This document shows, piece by piece, positions 1-5,458 of a DNA stretch of 8,754 nucleotides (within the stretch, counting starts at the first letter, position 1; every line of letters starts with the position of its first letter). The stretch spans positions 1 through 8,754 of the forward strand of contig DYRX01000179.1 of the NCBI GenBank assembly GCA_020718525.1. Direction: 5' to 3'. Position numbers and translations under genes: made by a program. This DNA is from Victivallis vadensis. Lineage in GTDB: Bacteria; Verrucomicrobiota; Lentisphaeria; Victivallales; GWF2-50-93. The notes under the pieces were generated by a model. The model was not told the origin of the DNA. It ran no database searches and saw only the letters and a list, made by a program, of their open reading frames with translations.

Positions 1-2006
1 GCCATGTTCAAGGTGCATCCCCATAGTTTCACATTGAAATAGTCGCCTGTCATTGTGAAGTGGTTCAGTGCTCGCATGTTGCAGTCGCGGACAAGCCTGA
101 GCATGTGGTTGTAGTGCGCGCTCGCTCCTGGAACGCTGGATACGAAGCGGTTGACCATTTCTCTGATTTCAGGATATTTTGGATTTTTATTCTGGGCGTC
201 TATGTCATCGCCAGTCATGTGCCAGTTTATTTCATACACAGAAAAACGCTTCTTGAATTTCCTGATTGCATCCATCTGCTTTTTCATGCTGGTCTCGACG
301 CTCTTCATGGGATAGATCATGCAGAAGCGGGCGAAGTCGGCGTCTGTTTTAAAGGTATCCATGTCCTCCTTGCTCAGACCATGTATCTGATATGGAGCGA
401 TTGCATATTCGTCGGCGCTGGGTGTGTCCTGAAGTATTCTATCGGTCATACTGGACGAATAGTTCTGGCCTGCGGCATGGCACACGATGTTGTTCCTATA
501 GTATGGAGACTTCTTTATTTTCGAAAAAATGCCCTCCCAATAGTCCGGGCCGTTATAGCCGCCAGCAGTGAAGGCGAACATGGTGTTCCAAGCCTCGTTG
601 CCGGGCTCGACATGGATTTTCTTCAAGGTCTCGGTGTAGGGTTTTGGATGCCCGTGGCGGATACGCATGTCTCCGCCCTTCGTTCCGGCAGGTCCTCCGA
701 TATATTCCATGAAGAGATCAACTTCTTCAGGAAAGAGAGTTCCCGGAATGGAGCACCAGACTTCAGTGCCGAGATGCTCTGCCAGATTGTAGACATCGGG
801 AAGACTCCAGGAACATGCCTTCCTCATGCTGACTGGTCCGGCTGGCTTGGTCAAGTCATTTGTCGAGCGGACGGATTCGATCCAGGGAGAAAGCCGTTCT
901 TCCATCGTCCCGCCCATCATGAGCTGGCGGATGATTCCCGGCTTTAGAAATTTCAGGCCATTCACGAATTCATCGTTGAATATCGTGGGGTTCTCGTATC
1001 TCACATCCTTGGAGCATGCGTAGTCGTCTATGATGACGCGCCCGCCCTTGGCCGTCACGACTATGTTCATCGTCTCCCTTTCGTTTTCAGTCACGGATTT
1101 TCCTGACACCTCTGGATTGAGAGTGAATTTCTTCCATTCTCCTGTGACGGGAATTTCAATTGGTTTGAACGCCTTTGCGCTTCCGCCATCTGACAGTGTC
1201 AACTTGGCGTCCTTGTCTAGAGTCTTCGCCTTGAGCTTGACTATCCATCTGCCGTTGAAGTCAACGTATTTGCTGTTTCCGACGCCGCGCATGTAGAACG
1301 ACTCGAATTTGCCGCTTGGAGATTCGTTTCCCTCCTTGTCTGTCTTGATCTGCTCCTTGGTCGCGTCGAGCATGAGGGCACTGTGTCCAAAGCCTCCTGG
1401 AAATAGGTCGTCGTGGACGAGCTGGACATTGCTGCTCATCCAGTGACCCGGCACTTCTCCGGTGCATCCTTCTGTTTTGCTGTTGTCCCTTTCGATAAGG
1501 AGTCCCATCTTGTCAATCGGCTTGCCATCCGGAAGATTCACAGGCTTGTCGAACTTGAATTTCATGAACGACTCGGTTTTTGCTCCCGGATAGGGGGTGT
1601 AGTCGGCGAATTCAATGCCCGTGATTACTCGCTTTTCGCCCTTGGCGGGTCCGGAGACTAGCATGGCATTAGCGTTCTTTACAACGAGTTCCTCCATGTT
1701 CAGCTTAGGCCACCATTTCTCGTAGTTCTTTTTAGTGGTGTATTTTGTGATGAAGCCATCGGGACAGAGCATCCCCTCGTGGAGCTGACGGTAAATAGTT
1801 CCCTCGAAGTTTTCCGCGAAGTAGATTTTGTCGGTGCGCAGTCCCCAAGGCGCGCCGCCGCCGCCCTGGCTGATGTTGATGCCGAATGGGACAAGATCTT
1901 TCTGGAGCAGATCGTCTGTGATCTTCAAATCTATGGCTTCCGTGTCAATTGCCAGGAATAGCGAGATTCCCAGGCCTGCGGCGGATGAGATCATTTTTCT
2001 TTGCAT
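1..2006 (-). CDS. Exported glycoside hydrolase-like protein, clan GH-A type barrel with jelly-roll-like module (3' end cut by window)
   Basis: The frame is open from ATG at 2006 to the left edge, giving 668 residues without a stop. Residues 1-24 look like a Sec signal peptide (basic MQRK, hydrophobic core, end at TEA|ID). Residues about 232-331 are beta-rich with a WIVKLKAK...IIDDY pattern typical of jelly-roll carbohydrate-binding modules. From about 343 the protein resembles a TIM barrel of clan GH-A: EPGNEAWN places a candidate acid/base at E471, and VYEINWH places a candidate nucleophile at E592. The 121-residue spacing is close to that of GH51 arabinofuranosidases. The last visible residues are LWGCTLNM, so the C-terminal domain is missing. 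The start is 3 bp after the esterase stop and is preceded by AAGGAG. The likely role is cleaving a glycan in the periplasm or outside the cell. The exact family and substrate are not determinable; it could be a divergent GH39/GH51-like group. That it is a real gene is near certain, while the enzymatic call is moderate. Confidence 0.72.
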   Translation of the reverse strand, partial: MQRKMISSAAGLGISLFLAIDTEAIDLKITDDLLQKDLVPFGINISQGGGGAPWGLRTDKIYFAENFEGTIYRQLHEGMLCPDGFITKYTTKKNYEKWWPKLNMEELVVKNANAMLVSGPAKGEKRVITGIEFADYTPYPGAKTESFMKFKFDKPVNLPDGKPIDKMGLLIERDNSKTEGCTGEVPGHWMSSNVQLVHDDLFPGGFGHSALMLDATKEQIKTDKEGNESPSGKFESFYMRGVGNSKYVDFNGRWIVKLKAKTLDKDAKLTLSDGGSAKAFKPIEIPVTGEWKKFTLNPEVSGKSVTENERETMNIVVTAKGGRVIIDDYACSKDVRYENPTIFNDEFVNGLKFLKPGIIRQLMMGGTMEERLSPWIESVRSTNDLTKPAGPVSMRKACSWSLPDVYNLAEHLGTEVWCSIPGTLFPEEVDLFMEYIGGPAGTKGGDMRIRHGHPKPYTETLKKIHVEPGNEAWNTMFAFTAGGYNGPDYWEGIFSKIKKSPYYRNNIVCHAAGQNYSSSMTDRILQDTPSADEYAIAPYQIHGLSKEDMDTFKTDADFARFCMIYPMKSVETSMKKQMDAIRKFKKRFSVYEINWHMTGDDIDAQNKNPKYPEIREMVNRFVSSVPGASAHYNHMLRLVRDCNMRALNHFTMTGDYFNVKLWGCTLNM

Positions 2007-2009
2007 TTA

Positions 2010-3680
2010 TCACTCCTTGCTTTTTTTACGCTTTGAGTCCTTGTCGGGTGCCTGCCTCTGCATCCTCGCCCCGAAATTCCCAGTGCGGAAGGATAAAAGC
2101 GGAATGCCTTCCGTGTTGTAGACGGTCAGAACCGGATTGCTGTGAAATCCATAATATGCGGTCTTTGGCGAGTCCACGCCTTCCTTCCAAACATTAATTT
2201 TATTGCCTTGTATTTCAGCCTTTGCAAAATGGAGGACACCTGCTGAGTCCTCGATCACGAACCCCATATTATCTCCATCTATATTTTCTTTCTTCAGGAC
2301 AAGTCCATCTCCGGCGTTTTCAATTTCGACTACTATCTTAGATCCTTGGATTTCCGCGCTCTTGAACATGGGATTGAGGAGCTTGGGATCCTTCTCTCCA
2401 TAGACAAGCGAGCGCGCGGTCATCGCGTAGCGGTGGCCTGCAATGTCCTTCGCCTCGTAATGGACGCCGTTTGCCTTGTCTAACTCGGCGAACTGCTCGG
2501 GCGTCATTGTGGTCGAGTTGCCGAGGTCGTTCAGTGCAAGCATTCCGGCTTTTCCTGCGTTAAATCCTTTGCCGTCAATATTTTTCACATTCATCCAATA
2601 TTGCTCGTTGGTCAGGTGAAATTCGCCCGGAGATGGCGTCTTGCCTTCCAGTTCGCCGATGTTGCTCAGCGATCCGACAATGATCCAGAAGTCAGTCCTC
2701 CAGAGGCTTCGCCAATGGTCAATCATCGCCTTGAATTTTGCGGCATGTTCCAGATCGGAGGAGCCTGCCTCTCCGCGATGCCAGATCATTCCCCTGACTG
2801 TGTATCCGGCGATCGGGGCTATCAGGGCGTTGAAGAGCACATGCGGCTGGTTGTAGCGTTCGAGACTGTTTGTCTCGCATGGATGCCCTCCCTTGCCTCC
2901 GGAATCACGCCAGGCCTTGACTTCCTTCTTGTAGTTCTCCCATCCGCCCCAGTCCTTGTCCTTTGCGAGTTTCGCATCTGAATGCTTTTTCGCCTTTTCG
3001 AGATCGTCTGGAGCGACCTTCTCATAGACCGACTTGTCCAGCCAAGTAGCGGAGCCAGTCCCGCTAATACAGTGCTGTATCATTCCTACTGGGACCTTTT
3101 GCGTCTCCAAAATCTCCTTTGCGAAGAAGAAGGGCAGAGAGGAACTGCGCATGACGCTTTTCTCGTCGCAGACAGTCCATAGCGCCTTGGATTGGCGGAG
3201 AGGGTCGAGATAATCCTCCGGGATGTCGGAGATGTCAAAATCCAGGTTGATGAATCGCAGTTGCGGAAGATTTGCAGTCTTCGCCTGCTCGCCGCGTTTT
3301 TTATACCCCTTGCTCAAGTCAGTCGAGAGGGTCCTTTCCATGTTTGACTGCCCGCCCGCCATCCAGACCTCCCCGACAAGTATGTCGCCAAGTTTGATCG
3401 AATCCTTCCCAGAGCTTATCGCCATTTCGCGCCCTTCCGCGCTTGCCGGCATCGGGTCGAGGGCAATTTCCCATTTGCCATCCTGTCCGGAGATGGTGGT
3501 CTTCTCCTGTCCTGCGAACGATAGCTTGACTTCTGCTCCGGGGTCAGCCCATCCCCAGACGTTCACTGGCATGTCGCGCTGGAGTACCATGTGGTCCTGA
3601 AAGATGAACGCGAGGCTGAATTCAGCATGCATGTTCGCGGCAAAAAGGATCGTTGAAAGAATCAGCATCAAGATTTTCAT
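2010..3680 (-). CDS. Exported sialate O-acetylesterase-family (SASA/SGNH-like) esterase
   Basis: This 556-residue protein probably removes O-acetyl esters from sialic acid or other sugars outside the cytoplasm. ATG at 3680 was chosen because AAGGAG lies 7 nt upstream and it opens a clear signal peptide (residues 1-19, ending NMHA|EF); a start further upstream would bury this. Residues about 28-95 form a beta-rich region opening with FQDHMVLQRDMPVNVWGWA, a hallmark of the family. The block LVGEVWMAGGQSNME (101-115) carries nucleophile Ser112. MIWHRGEAGSSD (298-309) matches the family block usually written IWYQGE, with Arg for Gln. DLGN (385-388) and GVHYEAKDIAGHRYA supply candidate catalytic His407, but the residue two before it, commonly Asp (DIHP), is Gly405. 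The C-terminal tail is strongly basic. It lies 68 bp after the propeller gene and 3 bp before the GH gene. Family assignment is firm; activity and true substrate are inferred. Confidence 0.9.
   Translation of the reverse strand: MKILMLILSTILFAANMHAEFSLAFIFQDHMVLQRDMPVNVWGWADPGAEVKLSFAGQEKTTISGQDGKWEIALDPMPASAEGREMAISSGKDSIKLGDILVGEVWMAGGQSNMERTLSTDLSKGYKKRGEQAKTANLPQLRFINLDFDISDIPEDYLDPLRQSKALWTVCDEKSVMRSSSLPFFFAKEILETQKVPVGMIQHCISGTGSATWLDKSVYEKVAPDDLEKAKKHSDAKLAKDKDWGGWENYKKEVKAWRDSGGKGGHPCETNSLERYNQPHVLFNALIAPIAGYTVRGMIWHRGEAGSSDLEHAAKFKAMIDHWRSLWRTDFWIIVGSLSNIGELEGKTPSPGEFHLTNEQYWMNVKNIDGKGFNAGKAGMLALNDLGNSTTMTPEQFAELDKANGVHYEAKDIAGHRYAMTARSLVYGEKDPKLLNPMFKSAEIQGSKIVVEIENAGDGLVLKKENIDGDNMGFVIEDSAGVLHFAKAEIQGNKINVWKEGVDSPKTAYYGFHSNPVLTVYNTEGIPLLSFRTGNFGARMQRQAPDKDSKRKKSKE
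2013..2018 (-). promoter_or_regulatory. Ribosome-binding site of the GH gene embedded in the esterase 3' end
   Basis: On the minus strand AAGGAG is followed by TGATAA and then ATG. The same six bases are the last two codons (Lys-Glu) of the upstream esterase, and TGA is its stop. This arrangement decides the start at 2006 and suggests translational coupling by termination and re-initiation. Confidence 0.8.
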
Positions 3681-3687
3681 CGTCAAA

Positions 3688-3693
3688 CTCCTT
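3688..3693 (-). promoter_or_regulatory. Ribosome-binding site of the esterase gene
   Basis: AAGGAG lies 7 nt upstream of ATG 3680 on the minus strand. It selects this start over a longer in-frame extension beginning at 3851, which would overlap the propeller gene and hide the signal peptide. Confidence 0.8.
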
Positions 3694-3699
3694 GACTGA

Positions 3700-3714
3700 A
3701 CGCAAAATATGCGT
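3700..3714 (-). other. Small stem-loop in the propeller-esterase spacer
   Basis: The minus strand reads ACGCA-TATTT-TGCGT, a perfect 5-bp stem with a 5-nt loop, 6 nt upstream of the esterase ribosome-binding site. It has no U-tract, so it is not a convincing terminator. It may be an RNA processing or pausing site, or chance. Confidence 0.2.
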
Positions 3715-3748
3715 AGACTTCGCAGAACTTTGCACTTTCCATTAATAT

Positions 3749-4954
3749 TCATTTCAGGCAGAATACAGTCCCGTCGCCAGAGACTGCGAAAATCGCGCCA
3801 TCGCCGATCCAAGGCGAGGCAAAGACTTGCCCACCGATCTGGAGCTTCCATTTTTCATCGCCGGTACTGGCGTCGAGCGCATAAAGATTTCCATCGTAGC
3901 ATCCGAAGACTAGGATGCCAGATTTTGCCGAAATTGAGGGATCCGACTGTATTTCGCCCGGGAAGACTTTCTTCCAGAGCACCTTGCCGTCCTTGCAGTC
4001 GAGGGCGAAGAATTTGCCATCCTTGCGCCCGCAATAGACTTTTCCATCCCATACAGAAGGACTCGCATGCGGGATTAACTCATTGTCGTCAACATCCTTG
4101 TCCAGGAGAAACGCATACCATAGCCGCACGTGCTGTCCCCGTGCAGCGTCTCCCTTGATTGTCGGGCTGTACTTTCTCGCCCCTCGTGTCGTGTTGAGAT
4201 AGATGTTTCCTTCTTCGTCAAGACAGGGGGACTTGTAGAAATAGACCCCGGCGCCCTGCACGTATGGACCATTCGATTTCCATTTGACCTCCGAGGTCTC
4301 GTAGTCGTAGCTGAAGAGATAGCCCCAGTTCAAGACTCCGCAACCGTAGAAGGCATCCTGAGCAAGGACAAGAGAGCAGAATTCGGCAGGAACATTCTTC
4401 TTGATGCCGTAGATTTTTTTGCCTTTCATCATGTCGAGTGCGACGATCTCGTCTCCAAGCGCGCAGAAGACGGCTCCATACGCGGCGGCAGGAGAGCTTC
4501 TGACAGGCTCTTTCGCCTTGCCCTGATATTTCCATTTCACCTTTCCGTCCTTGATGTCAAGACAGAGCAATTCGCCCGCGACTGTGCTGAAAAAAACGCT
4601 GTCGTTGGCCACGCACGCGGAAGATTCGACTCCACCCTTTATCTCAAGCTTCCAAATCTGTTTTCCGCTTGCGGCATCGAGGCAATATGCGCCGTCAGCT
4701 GCACCGATGAATAGCTTGCCGCCCAATACTACAGGAGAAGACTTGCCGTCTCCACCGAGGCTGGTCTTCCAGACAGTCTTGGGCACGGACACGGGACACG
4801 GATCTCTGAATACGCCGCTTCTGCCGAGATTGCCGCGATAGACAGCGCCGGAGGTGATATCGACTCCGGAAAAAGAGGAAAGAGGCTTTTCTGCAGAAAG
4901 AATCAAGGAGCAAAACGATGCACAAAAGATTGCCGTCATTTTTGAACTGTTCAT
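3749..4954 (-). CDS. Exported PQQ-type beta-propeller repeat protein (BamB-like fold)
   Basis: This 401-residue protein is built from repeats of the type LDxxxGKxxWK: 91-102, 131-142, 172-183, 215-226 (degenerate), 317-328 and 359-370, each preceded by strands such as SSPVVLGGKLFIGAADG. This is the PQQ_2/BamB-like propeller pattern, with at least six recognisable blades and a long irregular stretch at about 227-295 that may be an insertion or diverged blades. Residues 1-21 form a signal peptide; no lipobox cysteine is seen. ATG 4954 is preceded by AAAAGGA at 8 nt. A longer frame to 4993 exists, but its extra residues only translate the heptad repeat. PQQ binding is not implied, because most short exported members of this family are binding or scaffold proteins with no known enzyme activity. 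In this operon a glycan-binding or protein-assembly role is plausible but inferred. Confidence 0.9.
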   Translation of the reverse strand: MNSSKMTAIFCASFCSLILSAEKPLSSFSGVDITSGAVYRGNLGRSGVFRDPCPVSVPKTVWKTSLGGDGKSSPVVLGGKLFIGAADGAYCLDAASGKQIWKLEIKGGVESSACVANDSVFFSTVAGELLCLDIKDGKVKWKYQGKAKEPVRSSPAAAYGAVFCALGDEIVALDMMKGKKIYGIKKNVPAEFCSLVLAQDAFYGCGVLNWGYLFSYDYETSEVKWKSNGPYVQGAGVYFYKSPCLDEEGNIYLNTTRGARKYSPTIKGDAARGQHVRLWYAFLLDKDVDDNELIPHASPSVWDGKVYCGRKDGKFFALDCKDGKVLWKKVFPGEIQSDPSISAKSGILVFGCYDGNLYALDASTGDEKWKLQIGGQVFASPWIGDGAIFAVSGDGTVFCLK

Positions 4955-4962
4955 GATATATG

Positions 4963-4969
4963 TCCTTTT
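4963..4969 (-). promoter_or_regulatory. Ribosome-binding site of the propeller gene
   Basis: AAAAGGA lies 8 nt upstream of ATG 4954 on the minus strand. The heptad array ends only 3 nt further upstream, so pairing of that array could influence access to this site. Confidence 0.65.
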
Positions 4970-4972
4970 GTT

Positions 4973-5004
4973 AATGCGAATTGCAAAATGCAAATTGCAA
5001 ATTG
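4973..5004 (+). repeat. Heptad repeat array, downstream arm of inverted pair
   Basis: Read on the plus strand, the units are AATGCGA, ATTGCAA, AATGCAA, ATTGCAA and ATTG, a 4.5-copy array of 7-mers with consensus ADTGCRA. It matches the array at 5408-5439, read on the opposite strand, at 26 of 32 positions in the same phase. It lies between the stop of the four-helix-bundle gene and the ribosome-binding site of the propeller gene. Confidence 0.9.
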
Positions 5005-5011
5005 TTGAACA

Positions 5012-5380
5012 CTACGGTTGACGTGTTTTCTGCACTCCTGAAGCGGTTGCTATTGATTTTCCGATTATATTGCACAGTTCTTCTGATTCACGAATGACTG
5101 CATCTATTTTGCTTGCAGGCAAGAGCGATGCCTTTGCAATGAGTCTAAGCCATATCCTCGTTTCGCGAAGTTCTTTAAGGCAAATCCGCAGTTTGTGAAT
5201 GAAATCCTTTTTACTTTCCGCACCGCACGCCTCCTCGTAATTAGGAGAAGGTGATGTTCCGCACCTTACCAATTGATTTGCAATATGATTGCCCATCCTT
5301 GTCCGAGGCAACGAATCTACAATTGCTCCAATCATCACCGAAAAACTAAGTAGTCTTTCTGACAAATTATTAGATTTCAC
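5012..5380 (-). CDS. Four-helix-bundle protein, 23S rRNA intervening-sequence protein (IVP) family
   Basis: This 122-residue, mostly helical protein has no signal peptide and is presumably cytoplasmic. Its core (NHIANQLVRCGTSPSPNYEE, then ACGAESKKDFIHKLRICLKE and LRETRIWLRLI) is the signature of the S23/IVP four-helix-bundle family (PF05635/TIGR02436): QL-R-tS---N--EA-g-es--dF--kl-i--kE--Et-yWL. The family forms homopentameric helical barrels and is found in 23S rRNA intervening sequences and as free-standing genes. Its biochemical role is unknown, though nucleic-acid binding has been proposed, and the related Avd protein serves in diversity-generating retroelements. GTG 5380 is chosen because AGGAGG lies 4 nt upstream and SNNLSERLLSF begins the first helix; the in-frame ATG at 5431 lies inside the repeat array. 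It is the only non-secreted product in the operon, which fits an inserted cassette rather than a pathway member. Confidence 0.9.
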   Translation of the reverse strand: MKSNNLSERLLSFSVMIGAIVDSLPRTRMGNHIANQLVRCGTSPSPNYEEACGAESKKDFIHKLRICLKELRETRIWLRLIAKASLLPASKIDAVIRESEELCNIIGKSIATASGVQKTRQP

Positions 5381-5384
5381 AAAT

Positions 5385-5390
5385 CCTCCT
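5385..5390 (-). promoter_or_regulatory. Ribosome-binding site deciding a GTG start for the IVP gene
   Basis: AGGAGG within ACAAGGAGGATTT lies 4 nt before GTG 5380 on the minus strand. It is the strongest Shine-Dalgarno match in the window and favours GTG over the ATG at 5431. Confidence 0.75.
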
Positions 5391-5407
5391 TGTAAAACAA
5401 TTCTTCT

Positions 5408-5439
5408 CACTTCGCATTTTGCATTTCGCACTTTGCATT
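5408..5439 (-). repeat. Heptad repeat array, upstream arm of inverted pair
   Basis: Read on the minus strand, the units are AATGCAA, AGTGCGA, AATGCAA, AATGCGA and AGTG. It is in phase with, and inverted relative to, the array at 4973-5004. It occupies the spacer between the FGE-like gene and the IVP gene, 19 bp after the stop of the former. An ATGCAAAT sequence at 5452-5459 overlapping that stop may be a stray unit. Confidence 0.9.
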
Positions 5440-5458
5440 CTCTGCTTGGTCATGCAAA

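Larger units (their letters stand above)
4973..5439 (-). mobile_element. Candidate IVP cassette: four-helix-bundle gene between inverted heptad arrays
   Basis: A 467-bp unit consists of one small gene and two flanking 32-nt arrays in inverted orientation. In the minus-strand transcript the arms can form 26 Watson-Crick pairs plus two G-U pairs with four mismatches, looping out the whole gene. By eye the interior, particularly near 5341-5400, is more AT-rich than the neighbouring genes. No transposase and no clear target-site duplication are visible, so mobility is inferred from the layout and from the known occurrence of this protein family inside 23S rRNA intervening sequences with complementary ends. 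Confidence 0.5.

Noticed and set aside
60..947. A 295-codon open frame on the plus strand
   Set aside because: It is antisense to the GH gene, has no ribosome-binding site or recognisable domain, and its composition is that of a complementary-strand shadow. The same applies to the plus-strand frames at 2601-2981, 3709-4158, 4130-4714 and 7445-7858.
3700..3714. Rho-independent terminator between propeller and esterase genes
   Set aside because: The stem is only 5 bp and no T-tract follows on the minus strand.
3681..3851. N-terminal extension of the esterase from an ATG at 3851
   Set aside because: It would overlap the propeller gene by about 100 bp, has no family similarity and hides the signal peptide; AAGGAG supports 3680.
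4955..4993. N-terminal extension of the propeller protein from an ATG at 4993
   Set aside because: The extra 13 residues are largely translated repeat, and the ribosome-binding site supports 4954.
5381..5431. ATG start of the IVP gene at 5431
   Set aside because: The start lies within the repeat array and lacks a Shine-Dalgarno sequence; AGGAGG before GTG 5380 matches the family's usual N-terminus.
4973..5439. CRISPR-like array
   Set aside because: The units are 7 nt, contiguous and without spacers, and no cas gene is present.
4955..5458. A 23S rRNA fragment around the IVP gene
   Set aside because: The flanks are the stop of the FGE-like gene and the start of the propeller gene; no rRNA-like sequence is seen.
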